Positions 36,040 to 43,837 of a stretch of 64,000 nt of DNA are shown one piece after another. A program made the position numbers and the translations under genes. The notes under the pieces were generated by a model. The model saw nothing but the letters and a program-made list of their open reading frames with translations, made no database searches and was not told where the DNA came from. The DNA is from Thermodesulfovibrio aggregans (GTDB taxonomy: Bacteria > Nitrospirota > Thermodesulfovibrionia > Thermodesulfovibrionales > Thermodesulfovibrionaceae): NCBI RefSeq assembly GCF_001514535.1, contig NZ_BCNO01000002.1, positions 298,583 through 362,582 on the forward strand, in the 5' to 3' direction. Each line of letters opens with the position of its first letter. The stretch's first letter is position 1.

Positions 36040-37101
36040 ATGAAAGAGCGTGTTTATTTTACAGAGAAGGAGTTAAGAAAAATTGAAGAGGCAGTCTATG
36101 ACATTTTAGATGAAGATAAAGAAAATAGCCTGAATGGTGAAATGATACTTGAGGAACTCTTTAGAAAAGGATTTTCTTTTGGAAAATACAGTAAAAATCA
36201 ATTAAAGCGTATGCTGATTAAATACCTTAAAAATTGGTCAGATTATGAACTTAAAAAATTAAATTCAATTGCACAAAAAGACTTAAAAACAAATTTTAGA
36301 ATTGACAATTTACTGATACTTCAAGAATTTCTGTTTCTTGCTGTAGATGACCTGACTTTTCGGTTTAATGAGGCATTTGAGTTAGGATTTAAGCTAATAA
36401 GAGAAAGAGAGATTAGAAAATTTGTTGAAACCCTTTATCAGGGAATCTTCAATCCTACTCAGGAAGCTCTTGAAAGGACAAAAAAATTTAGAGAGGGAAT
36501 AGAAGTACTTTTTTCACAGAAAGAACCAAAAGGATTATTGGATAAGTATTTTAAAGAAAAAGACAATTTGGATGATGAAGAATTAACAGAAGAAATTTTT
36601 GAGGAACAAATATTTGAAGAGGAGAATCAAGGGGATATAGAAATTACAGACTATCATGTTTTTTCTAACATTGTTGAAAGCCTGATAGACAACAAAAATG
36701 AACTCGAAAAGGAAAAAATAAAGCAGATATTTAATGATGCTAAGGTTAATTTCGATAAAATTACAGACCATGAACTCATTTTAGAATTGTTCAATATGGC
36801 AAAAGAGGCTGTAGAGAGAGAGATAAATGAGGATGAATACATAGCCCATAAGTTTTACTCAATAGATTTCGATGATATATATAATGACTGTGTAGACATT
36901 GATGACCATCAGTCAAAGGATTGCAGGCTCGTCTATCTATTTAATCTGTGGTCTCTTTCCCAGAGACCAATTAAGAAAATGAAGTTGAAAAGGTTTGAAT
37001 TTTTTGAGTCGAGACTTAAATTTACGGTAACTGAGAAAAATCTAATTGAGTTCATAAAAGAAGAAATCAAGAAAAGAAGAGTTCGGCAAAGAAAGAGTTG
37101 A
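36040..37101 (+). CDS. Hypothetical acidic protein (353 aa)
   Basis: The protein has no signal or TM segment and is rich in Lys, Glu and Asp. It appears mostly helical, with an acidic stretch at about residues 180-205 (DDEELTEEIFEEQIFEEE) and a basic C-terminus (KKRRVRQRKS) that could touch nucleic acid. I recognise no family. It starts 13 bases after the secreted-protein gene with AAAAAGGGGC upstream of the ATG, and is the third gene of the cargo operon, closed by a terminator at 37277. Confidence 0.7.
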   Translation: MKERVYFTEKELRKIEEAVYDILDEDKENSLNGEMILEELFRKGFSFGKYSKNQLKRMLIKYLKNWSDYELKKLNSIAQKDLKTNFRIDNLLILQEFLFLAVDDLTFRFNEAFELGFKLIREREIRKFVETLYQGIFNPTQEALERTKKFREGIEVLFSQKEPKGLLDKYFKEKDNLDDEELTEEIFEEQIFEEENQGDIEITDYHVFSNIVESLIDNKNELEKEKIKQIFNDAKVNFDKITDHELILELFNMAKEAVEREINEDEYIAHKFYSIDFDDIYNDCVDIDDHQSKDCRLVYLFNLWSLSQRPIKKMKLKRFEFFESRLKFTVTEKNLIEFIKEEIKKRRVRQRKS

Positions 37102-37276
37102 ACTTGGATTAATCAATAATTATTCTGACATTTTGGATTATATCTCATTTTACAAATTATGACCTATCACTCTCTATTTTGTAGGATAAATTTTGCCATT
37201 AAACTGCATTGGTCCAGATTTAATCTGAAACTACCATTAGAGAGTTATACTAAGTATGTTATATTTTTAAAGCCAC

Positions 37277-37310
37277 AAAAGCTGTATTAATTTCAGCTTT
37301 TTCTTTTTTT
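37277..37310 (+). terminator. Rho-independent terminator of the cargo operon
   Basis: AAAAGCTG (37277-37284) and CAGCTTTT (37294-37301) form an 8-base stem with a 9-base A+T loop, followed by TTCTTTTTTT. It lies 175 bases after the 353-aa gene and just before the nucleotidyltransferase gene. Upstream, CAGATTTAATCTG at about 37216-37228 is a short palindrome of unknown role. Confidence 0.75.
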
Positions 37311-37343
37311 AACATTAAATTTTGATTGGGAGAAAAATGGAAG

Positions 37344-37931
37344 ATGAGAAAGTTAGATGAGATTTTAAATGAAGCATTCTCCAGGGAACAGAGAAAGGAT
37401 TTGATAGAACTATTCAGTTTACTGTATGCAGATGATGTGGCTTATGCAGTTGCTGGCGGAGTTGCGGTAGCTTATTGGGTTATTGGTCGTACTGCCACTA
37501 AGGGTGATATAGACATTGTTATTGAGGAAGGGCATTTTGAAGATATAGTTAAGTTTTTATACGATAGAGATTGGAGTGTGACCAGTGGCGGAGGTGTAAT
37601 AACAGGAGGCTTAATCGAAAGATTCTTTATTTCTGGGAAAAGAGGTGGTATAAAGGTTGATGTATTGATAGTTAAAGATGGATTATTTTTTGATAATTGG
37701 AGAGAGTGGGTAAAGTGGGAAGGAGTTAATGTTGCAGTTTTAAGACCAATGTGGTTAGTGCAATTTAAGTACGATTCTGGTAGAGATAAAGACAATGAGG
37801 ATTTAATACAACTTCTAAGAGTGATGAATGACGAGGAAATTAAAAAAACAGAGTACATGGCATTGGAATTTTTTGGAAAGGATGCATGGAAAGAGATTGA
37901 ACTATTAATAAAAGAGAAAGAGCTACAGTGA
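37344..37931 (+). CDS. Nucleotidyltransferase-fold protein (AbiEii/MNT-like)
   Basis: The protein has the minimal nucleotidyltransferase signature: VAGGVAVAYWVIGRTATKGD, with GG, R-x-T and then DIDIV carrying the paired acidic metal ligands, and a third acidic residue in IKVDVLIV. The C-terminal part VQFKYDSGRDKDNEDLIQLL resembles the K-x5-R-D-K-D-x-x-D motif of AbiEii-type and related toxin or unknown proteins. No AbiEi-like antitoxin is adjacent. ATG 37344 is preferred to TTG 37326, though spacing from GGGAG is long. The stop codon lies at the junction with the truncated istB, so the gene is the last cargo gene. Confidence 0.75.
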   Translation: MRKLDEILNEAFSREQRKDLIELFSLLYADDVAYAVAGGVAVAYWVIGRTATKGDIDIVIEEGHFEDIVKFLYDRDWSVTSGGGVITGGLIERFFISGKRGGIKVDVLIVKDGLFFDNWREWVKWEGVNVAVLRPMWLVQFKYDSGRDKDNEDLIQLLRVMNDEEIKKTEYMALEFFGKDAWKEIELLIKEKELQ

Positions 37932-38296
37932 CTGATATATCGCCATTTCTTGTGATGGTAAAAAATTTCAAATCCAAGCCTTATTCAAAAACATTGCCAC
38001 AATATATAGAAAGTCTGAGCAGAATAGAGCTGCTGATAATAGATGAAGTTGGATATCTTGAGATAAGCAAGGCATCAGCAGCTTTATTTTTTAAACTCAT
38101 ATCAAAGAGATATGAAAAGACCTCAACAATAATAACAACGAACAAGCCATTTGAAGAGTGGAATGAGATATTTGGAGATGAAGTAATAGCAGCAGCAATA
38201 CTTGACAGACTTCTTCATCATTGTTATCCCTTTTTTATAACAGGGAAAAGCTACAGGATGAAAGAATTATTTGAGAAAGGGGTGAAAAAAGAATAA
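37928..38296 (+). pseudogene. istB: IS21-type istB helper ATPase, C-terminal fragment
   Basis: The frame encodes the C-terminal half of an IstB ATPase: ELLIIDEVGYLEISKASA (Walker B region), TSTIITTNKPFEEWNEIF and AAAILDRLLHHCYPFFITG, then SYRMKEL. The N-terminal half with Walker A is missing; homology starts near 37940. Orientation is the same as the istA fragment at 33001. The IS21 right terminus follows at 38313. It cannot act as a transposition helper by itself. Confidence 0.88.
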
Positions 38297-38312
38297 AAAA
38301 TGATACTATATA

Positions 38313-38365
38313 GGGTGGGTCAAATTTCGTGAAAAAACCCGGGCCAATTTTCATGAAAATTTACA
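38313..38365 (+). mobile_element. IS21-type element, right terminus
   Basis: The stretch starting GGGTGGGTCAAATTTCGTGA and containing CCAATTTTCATGAAAATTTA is, read in reverse complement, similar to the left ends at 32899 and 46916 (TGAAAATT repeats followed by GACCCACCC). It lies 17 bases after the istB stop. It closes the segment opened by the left terminus at 32899, giving an IS21-bounded unit of about 5.5 kb. Confidence 0.75.
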
Positions 38366-38368
38366 CTT

Positions 38369-38401
38369 GGAAACTTGACCTCATCTAAAAGGGATTGCGA
38401 C
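38369..38401 (-). other. Single sequence resembling a CRISPR repeat
   Basis: Immediately beyond the IS21 right end the minus strand reads GTCGCAATCCCTTTTAGATG followed by AGGTCAAGTTTCC. The GTCGCAATCCCT opening, the A/T-rich middle and the 30-odd-base length resemble known CRISPR repeats that end in GGGATTGCGAC or GGGATTGAAAC when read the other way. There is only one copy, with no spacer-repeat series, so it is not annotated as an array. It may be a remnant left when the IS21 unit inserted. Confidence 0.35.
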
Positions 38402-38425
38402 TTTCAGTGTTGAGCTACCATACTT

Positions 38426-38712
38426 GTCACTGCGAGGGTGGCATTCCACCTGAAGCAGTCTCTCCATTCCTACAGAGTTGAAACGAAGAGATTGCTTCTC
38501 CCTCGCTGTGCTCGGAGTCACAATGACGAGAGAGAGGCGAGATTGCTTTGTCGCTGACACTCCTCGCAATGACAAAGTGAAAAACAACTCGCAATGACAG
38601 AAAAAGCACACAATGGCAGAAGAGAACGCTTCTTGCGATGATAAAAAAGGGCGGTTGTAATGATGGACTGTAGAGATTGCTTCGTCGCTGACATTCCTCG
38701 CAATGAGAGGGT
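38426..38712. repeat. Cluster A of a dispersed palindromic repeat
   Basis: Several degenerate copies in both orientations of a repeat built on CGCAATGAC and GAGATTGCTTCGTCGCTGA(C), for example at 38535-38573 and 38672-38707, plus GTCACTGCGAGGGTGGCATT at 38426. The same family forms clusters at 43838 and 46638. Arms such as GAGGA/TCCTC allow long RNA hairpins. Short ORFs here are translations of the repeat and not genes. This type of intergenic repeat (GTCATTGCGAGGAGCG... AGCGACGAAGCAATCTC) is widespread among bacteria. Confidence 0.85.
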
Positions 38713-38861
38713 AAAAGTCCACAATTACAAGTAAAAGGGCATGTAATTAGAAAAACTGTGTCTTACCTACGAACCATCCTTAAGGACACATAAGTGAAGC
38801 GGAGAAGTCGTAGTGTTCAGTATTTAAATTGTTTTTGGCAGTTTTAGTAGAAATTTGTGTT

Positions 38862-38947
38862 TTTTATTGCTCTGTCATTTTTGTACATAAAAAAATTTAC
38901 ACAACCGTTTTTAAAAACTTACTTGACGTTTTAAAAACTTATTTGAC
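38862..38947. mobile_element. Solo IS256-type terminus with a tandem 20-bp repeat
   Basis: TTATTGCTCTGTCATTTTTG (from about 38867) and the following ACATAAAAAAATTTACACAA correspond, with a few changes, to the IS256-type end at about 250-290. No transposase is nearby. Directly adjoining is a near-perfect tandem repeat, GTTTTTAAAAACTTACTTGAC then GTTTTAAAAACTTATTTGAC (about 38907-38947). It is a remnant or a recombination scar. The 38713-38861 stretch holds an imperfect inverted repeat CTACGA...TCGTAG but nothing else recognised. Confidence 0.6.
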
Positions 38948-39099
38948 GGCACATGATGATTTGTTAAATAAACATAAAACTCGAGGTTTTGGGGGATTAT
39001 CCTCAACTTGACCTTTAACTACAGTATCAACGATCTTTGACAAGTATGGACTCTCAAAAGATGGACGAAAATTGAAAGCAAACACTTACATTTTGTCCC

Positions 39100-39441
39100 T
39101 TAAAAAAATAGGAGAAATTCTATATAATCTAAAACATCCTTTTTTAAATCTCCAGGAAGTTCTCGTATTTTCAATTCGTCGATTTCTTTTTCCATGGTCT
39201 TTACCTCCTGTAAGTCTATTTTAGGTTGTTCAATATTCTGCAATTTCTTATATTTTACATTTTTATGGTTTAGAGCTCTTCCTTTTACCTCGATTCAGTT
39301 ATCATATTTCCTAAATACACCACCCATGAGGTCTCCTATGATTTGACCTGTAAAACCACTTTCGCAGAGTTCCAAATCGCAAAACTTATCTCCCAAAATG
39401 ACCCCCTTCTCATATTCTTCTACAGCCTTGACTTCTCCCAT
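39100..39441 (-). pseudogene. Decayed gene with in-frame TGA; downstream part resembles a DUF2281-type antitoxin
   Basis: On the minus strand a frame opens at ATG 39441 and encodes 48 residues (MGEVKAVEEYEKGVILGDKF..., ending FRKYDN) to TGA at 39295-39297. The same frame stays open beyond the stop to TAA at 39100. Within it, ATG 39195 has an excellent CAGGAGG site and encodes 31 residues with KIRELPGDLKKDVLDYIEFLL, which resembles short DUF2281/antitoxin-like proteins cut short. Either two small genes or one broken gene is possible. I cannot identify the upstream part. The rest of 38948-39648 shows no convincing gene. Confidence 0.4.
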
Positions 39442-39648
39442 ATAAACAATCTCTCTCAACCCTATTACCCCGACTTCTAAAAAAATCTCTTATCCCCAGT
39501 ATATCACGCTCTAAAAACTCCCTGTGTTAAGTATTTGGGCGTTCGCTGTATTTATTCATTTTTTATGAGAGAATCTCATTGTTCCACTTTTTAAATTCAG
39601 CGTGAAAAATTATTGATTTAGTCTTTTGATTTTTAATAAGATTTCAAC

Positions 39649-40077
39649 ATGAAGGTAGATAATCAATACTCATCCGTTCAGATAATAAATACAATTGAAC
39701 AGCAGAAAATTAATCAAATAATACAAAAACTTAGAAACATTGAAAATCGGGTGATAGCCCATGAATTGGCACATAAATCAGTAGCAGGCAGATATGCAAA
39801 ATCTGTAAGTTATACATATACAAAGGGACCTGATGGAAGAATGTATGTAACAGGCGGTGAAGTTTCTCTTGATGTATCAGAAAAGCGTTCACCGGAGGAG
39901 ACAATCAAAAAAATGGAAATCATAGAGGCTGCTGCTCTTGCACCTTCTGATCCTTCTCCACAGGACATAAAGGTTGCCCAGGTGGCAGCAATTAAAAAGA
40001 TGAAAGCTCAGTTTGAGCTTAACATGAATAAACAGAATGAGGAGTCTCAGGGTAAAATAATAGATGTCTTTGCTTGA
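39649..40077 (+). CDS. SprA-related putative metalloprotease
   Basis: The 142-residue protein contains VIAHELAHKSVAGRYAKSVS, an HExxH-like HELAH zinc motif (about 38-42), followed by YTYTKGPDGRMYVTGGEV and the SPEETIKKMEIIEAAALAPS block with DPSPQDIKVAQVA. This order matches the SprA-related family (putative metalloproteases about the size of this domain). No signal peptide is seen, so a cytoplasmic place is likely. The substrate is unknown. The start ATG has a weak upstream site. The gene stands alone. Confidence 0.85.
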   Translation: MKVDNQYSSVQIINTIEQQKINQIIQKLRNIENRVIAHELAHKSVAGRYAKSVSYTYTKGPDGRMYVTGGEVSLDVSEKRSPEETIKKMEIIEAAALAPSDPSPQDIKVAQVAAIKKMKAQFELNMNKQNEESQGKIIDVFA

Positions 40078-40114
40078 TTTGAGTTAAGGTATAAAAACAG
40101 CCCAGAGGATAAAA

Positions 40115-40231
40115 ATGAAATTTATACCAAAGACACTTTTTATCTTGAGCATTGTATCATTGGGGTTCAGGCTTACAGGTTCAGCAATCAGAAATTTTAA
40201 CTGGATAATTCGGAAACTTATGAGGAAATGA
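40115..40231 (+). CDS. Possible 38-aa hydrophobic small protein
   Basis: ATG 40115 with AGAGGAT 6-12 bases upstream opens a frame to TGA 40231. The peptide starts MKFIPKTLFILSIVSLGFRL and ends with a basic tail (RKLMRK). One hydrophobic segment (about 7-17) could reach the membrane. It follows the SprA-like gene by 38 bases and ends 5 bases before the convergent L,D-transpeptidase stop. Coding status is uncertain. Confidence 0.35.
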   Translation: MKFIPKTLFILSIVSLGFRLTGSAIRNFNWIIRKLMRK

Positions 40232-40235
40232 TACT

Positions 40236-41798
40236 CTAATTTTTTAGTAAATGTTTAGCGATAATGCTGTCATAGCCATAAATATCATCAAAAAAATAGA
40301 GTTCTCCATCTTTTACAAGATTTGTAAAATAGAGAATATATATGGGTACAGGATTTTTTAGATTGATATAAAATGTTTTCTCGCTTTTAAGTGCTTCCTT
40401 AAATTTATTCCCATCCCAGTTCATTGAGTTATTGTTTTCAATCAACATTAAAGCTAAAGGTAAAGCTTGTTCAACTCTTATACAGCCTGAACTAAAGGCT
40501 CTTTTATTCCTTGTAAAAAGTTTTTTGTCGGGGGTGTCATGTAAATATACATCAAAATTATTTGGCATGTGAAACTTTATCTTTCCTAAAGCATTATTCT
40601 TTCCTGCTTTCTGAATCAATTTGAAATTAAAGTTTTTTTCATCTATGTTCTTCCAATCTATTGTAGATGGGTCAATTTCCTCTCCTTCTTTATAGACTTT
40701 TATATTTTCACTGGTTATGTATTGGGGATTTTTTAATATCTTCGGTAGGATGTCTTTTAATGCTATTTTATGTGGTACGTACCAATCAGGATTGATGATT
40801 ATACGAGTTATTTTGCTGTAAAGTAGAGGTGTAGGTCTAAAGTCCTCTTGAAAATCCTTACCTGCTATTATGCGACTATAGAGAAGAAGTTGTCCCTTGT
40901 CATAAAAATAGGCTTCAAAGGAGGGAATATTTACCAATATGTATTTTTCGCCAAAACTTTCAGGAAGCCATCTAAATTTTTCGAGATTTATCCTTATTTG
41001 ATTGATTCTATCTTTGATTGAAAGATTTAAAGTCTTGACAGTATTTTTTCCAATGATTGCATCTGTTTCAAGATTATGTAATTTCTGAAATTTGACTATA
41101 GCCTCTTTTAATTTTTCATCAAAAAAAGGAGATTCTGAAGAATTATCGATAAATCCAAGAAGATAAAGTCTCTTTCTTATCTCTGCCACGGCTGGATGCA
41201 TTTGTCCGGGTTTTATCTTTCCTTTGAGATCTATTTTGTTGAATTTTTCTCTATCCAAAAGATTGTAATATTTTATGAGATACTCCTTTAAAAGTCTGTA
41301 GTTTTCGTATTTTGGTGAGAGCCTGTCAAAGAGAGATAAGAGTCTGTCATCTTTAATCAATTCTATGAGGGTTTCCAACACTATATCTCTCTTTTTGGGA
41401 AAGTCCCATCTTTCAAAAACCTTAGCTGGATTTATAAAACCATAATAGGCATGATATGCAATTTTTATGAGAGTATTCGTAATTCTCAGCTCATTTTCAT
41501 CCTTTGTTCCTGAAAAATCGACTTTATAGTGGGAAGGGTCTAATCCTTCAAATTTTGATTTTTCAATGAGGACTTTCAGGTCATTTATCCTCTTTTCATT
41601 CCATACGGGCTCAAAGTCTAAGGCTCTGTATAGAGTTTTTATCTTTTCACAATTAAGTATACGGGAGTTACATTGTTCAATAGAGTTTATAATGGATTGG
41701 GAAGCAAAGGTCTTTTCTATTGGGTATGATATGAAGAATAATGGCAGAGTAAGGAGAACAAACAGAAAAAATTTATTAGATATGAAGATTTTTTTCAT
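40236..41798 (-). CDS. L,D-transpeptidase of the YcbB type
   Basis: The 520-residue protein has a signal peptide or anchor (about 10-32), a peptidoglycan-binding domain (about 200-260; HPAVAEIRKRLYLLGFID, IVKFQKLHNLETDAIIGKNT) and a YkuD catalytic domain with the histidine in YLHDTPDKKLF and the nucleophile in AFSSGCIRVEQAL (about 425-437). It would form 3-3 cross-links or attach proteins in peptidoglycan in the periplasm. Length and domain order match YcbB (LdtD). It is flanked by convergent small genes and has no operon partner. Confidence 0.92.
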   Translation of the reverse strand: MKKIFISNKFFLFVLLTLPLFFISYPIEKTFASQSIINSIEQCNSRILNCEKIKTLYRALDFEPVWNEKRINDLKVLIEKSKFEGLDPSHYKVDFSGTKDENELRITNTLIKIAYHAYYGFINPAKVFERWDFPKKRDIVLETLIELIKDDRLLSLFDRLSPKYENYRLLKEYLIKYYNLLDREKFNKIDLKGKIKPGQMHPAVAEIRKRLYLLGFIDNSSESPFFDEKLKEAIVKFQKLHNLETDAIIGKNTVKTLNLSIKDRINQIRINLEKFRWLPESFGEKYILVNIPSFEAYFYDKGQLLLYSRIIAGKDFQEDFRPTPLLYSKITRIIINPDWYVPHKIALKDILPKILKNPQYITSENIKVYKEGEEIDPSTIDWKNIDEKNFNFKLIQKAGKNNALGKIKFHMPNNFDVYLHDTPDKKLFTRNKRAFSSGCIRVEQALPLALMLIENNNSMNWDGNKFKEALKSEKTFYINLKNPVPIYILYFTNLVKDGELYFFDDIYGYDSIIAKHLLKN

Positions 41799-41883
41799 GT
41801 TCCAGCGTAAATTTGTCCTCAGTTTTCCTCTCTTTAATGGGTAGAGTTTAAGTTAATACATAGTTCATGCATTTTGTCAATAT

Positions 41884-43134
41884 TTAAATTTTCAAATTAA
41901 TAAAAGGGATTTTCATCCTCTGCTGCCTCTTCACTTTTTCCTTTTTATTTAAAACCGCACCATGCACTAAAATATCTCTTCCAAACCTTATCTTCAACTC
42001 ATCGAGAGTATTGTAGAGTTTTTCAATTTTGTCTAACTTTACTTGATTTTCAAAGAGACTGCCCTGTCTCATCTTCATTGATGTGAGTTCAACCAGTACA
42101 ACTCCTGTCTGTCTGTATGTCTCTCCTTTCTCATAGATTGTTTCAAAAGCTCTTTTCATAAAGGGAAATATATCTTCAGGATAGGCTGTCTCTGAATTAA
42201 GCCTTATTTCACAGGCTCTGTCTCTGAAATCCTGTGTTTTTATAAATATTATGATTTTCTTTGTACATAATCCATATCTTCTTGCTTTGAAACAGGCATT
42301 TTCAAGGTTTTCTACAAGATGGGCATAAACTTCCTCTTTTTCTTTTGTCGGTGTAAATGTCTTTGCTTTGCTTATTGATCTGTATTCCTTCTTTGGTTCA
42401 GGATTTACTGGATATATGCTTCTTCCATTAAGCTCATGCCATATTTCATAAAATGGTTTTGAAAAATGCTTTTTTATAAAGCTTTCAGATTTAGTTGCAA
42501 ACTGAAGTGCTGTCTTTATGCCGAGTTTTTCGCAGTATGCGGCTGTATTGTGACCTATTCCCCATATTTTTTCAATGGGAAGGTCCTGTAAATAAAGATG
42601 TATCTGTCTTCCCGGTATTACTGTTAGTCCGTCAGGTTTTTTATGTTTTGATGCTACCTTTGCAAGCACCTTTGTAAGGCTTATCCCAACTGATACTGTA
42701 ATGCCAAGCTCTTTCTTTATCGTTTCTTTTATTCTCATTCCAATCTCATCGTAGGAACAGTGATAAACTCTACGAAGCCCTGTAAGGTCAACAAATGCCT
42801 CATCTATAGAGTATTCCTCTACCTGCGGAGAAAATCTTCTCAGTATCTCAAACATTCTTACTGAAAAGAGAGAGTATTTTTCATAATCTGAGTTGATGAA
42901 AACTGCATCGGGGCAGAGTTTTTTTATCTCATGAATTAGCATGCCTCTTTTTATTCCCTTTGCCTTTGCTTCATAGCTTACTGCTGTTGCCATTCCTCTT
43001 TCTGCTCCAACTATTACAGGCTTTCCCTTAAGTAAGGGATTTACTGCCTGCTCAACAGAGGCAAAAAAGCCATCGGCATCTATGTGAAGGATAGCTTTAA
43101 TCCAATCATGAATCATTAATGGTCTTTCAGTCAT
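41884..43134 (-). CDS. Y-family translesion DNA polymerase (DinB/UmuC-type)
   Basis: The 416-residue protein has the palm residues LHIDADGFFASVEQ (about 17-30) and YSIDEAFVDLTG (about 106-117), fingers YEAKAKGIKRGM, the HhH region VASKHKKPDGLTVI and IWGIGHNTAAYCEKLGIK, and a little-finger domain. QGSLF near residue 370 matches the beta-clamp motif QxxLF. It overlaps the LexA-like gene upstream by 4 bases (ATGA), so the two form one SOS-type unit comparable to umuDC. The partner's DNA-binding domain distinguishes it from plain UmuD. Confidence 0.92.
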   Translation of the reverse strand: MTERPLMIHDWIKAILHIDADGFFASVEQAVNPLLKGKPVIVGAERGMATAVSYEAKAKGIKRGMLIHEIKKLCPDAVFINSDYEKYSLFSVRMFEILRRFSPQVEEYSIDEAFVDLTGLRRVYHCSYDEIGMRIKETIKKELGITVSVGISLTKVLAKVASKHKKPDGLTVIPGRQIHLYLQDLPIEKIWGIGHNTAAYCEKLGIKTALQFATKSESFIKKHFSKPFYEIWHELNGRSIYPVNPEPKKEYRSISKAKTFTPTKEKEEVYAHLVENLENACFKARRYGLCTKKIIIFIKTQDFRDRACEIRLNSETAYPEDIFPFMKRAFETIYEKGETYRQTGVVLVELTSMKMRQGSLFENQVKLDKIEKLYNTLDELKIRFGRDILVHGAVLNKKEKVKRQQRMKIPFINLKI

Positions 43135-43715
43135 TTTAACTTCCTTATTACTGCAACAACAACGCCTGCTATGTTTAACTCTTTCTTTGGTTTTATAGGT
43201 TTATAGCTGGGATTAGCAGGCTCAAGGATTACCTCTTTTCCAACTCGCCTTAGATACTTCATTGTCCACTGTCCATCAACCTGTGCAATAACTATGTCTC
43301 CACTTTTTGGTAGAAGAGACCTGTCCACAAGAACATAGTCATCGGGCATTATTCCTGCTTCAATCATAGAGTCTCCTGTTACTTTTAGCATGAAAGTAGA
43401 TAAGGGATTGTTGATTAACCATCGGTCAAGGGAGATTGTATCAATAAGTTCTTCCTCTGCAGGAGAGGGAAAACCTGCCTCAACTAAGCCTAAGACTTTT
43501 ATGGGATTTGTGAGAGTTTTTGGAATAAGTCTACCCTTTAAGTCTTTCTCTACGATATTGAGTTTAATTAGTTTTTCAACGAATTTGAAAGCTGCATTTT
43601 TTGAGCTGAATCCAAGTAACTGTGAAATCTCAGAGTAAGATGGCATTCTGCCGTTTTCCCTATAGAAAAGCATGAGACGGGTGATTCTTTCCTTTAGTTT
43701 ATCATCTCTTTTCAT
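43131..43715 (-). CDS. lexA: LexA-like SOS repressor paired with a Y-family polymerase
   Basis: The protein has an N-terminal winged helix (NGRMPSYSEISQLLGFSSKN, about 23-42) and a C-terminal S24 autoprotease: cleavage Ala-Gly in LVEAGFPSP (about 79-87), catalytic serine in TGDSMIEAGIMP and lysine in WTMKYLRRVG. The start is placed at ATG 43715 because the HTH begins just after and the promoter's -10 box lies only 7 bases upstream. The track-like longer frame would read through the promoter. It is probably an SOS regulator, either the cell's LexA or a second copy controlling this pair alone. Ends four bases into the polymerase gene. Confidence 0.9.
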   Translation of the reverse strand: MKRDDKLKERITRLMLFYRENGRMPSYSEISQLLGFSSKNAAFKFVEKLIKLNIVEKDLKGRLIPKTLTNPIKVLGLVEAGFPSPAEEELIDTISLDRWLINNPLSTFMLKVTGDSMIEAGIMPDDYVLVDRSLLPKSGDIVIAQVDGQWTMKYLRRVGKEVILEPANPSYKPIKPKKELNIAGVVVAVIRKLK

Positions 43716-43721
43716 GAGAAT

Positions 43722-43750
43722 ATTATAATTGAACTTTCGTTCACTGTCAA
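43722..43750 (-). promoter_or_regulatory. Promoter with a LexA box between -35 and -10
   Basis: On the minus strand TTGACA (43750-43745) and TATAAT (43727-43722) have the optimal 17-base spacing. Between them lies GAACGAAAGTTC (43742-43731), a perfect GAAC-N4-GTTC palindrome as in the Gram-positive-type LexA box. Repression by the encoded LexA-like protein is thus very likely. Transcription would start about 7 bases on, at or next to the ATG at 43715, implying a leaderless or almost leaderless message. Confidence 0.88.
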
Positions 43751-43837
43751 GGGGGGTAATTTTGTGTGGGTGCGGTATAAAAGGAAATTTTAAATTTTTA
43801 ACTGTCAAAGTGGATGTCCCGATGTCTCTTTTTCCTG

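Noticed and set aside
38369-38712. CRISPR array
   Set aside because: Only one repeat-like unit is present; the following repeated sequences are the dispersed palindromic family, not evenly spaced repeats with unique spacers.
38381-38724. Three overlapping minus-strand ORFs with phrases such as NVSDEAIS and SVSDKAIS
   Set aside because: They are translations of the dispersed palindromic repeat and recur wherever that repeat occurs.
39295-39297. TGA as a selenocysteine codon
   Set aside because: No plausible selenocysteine insertion hairpin was identified just after it, the surrounding protein is not a known selenoprotein, and the region is full of decayed elements.
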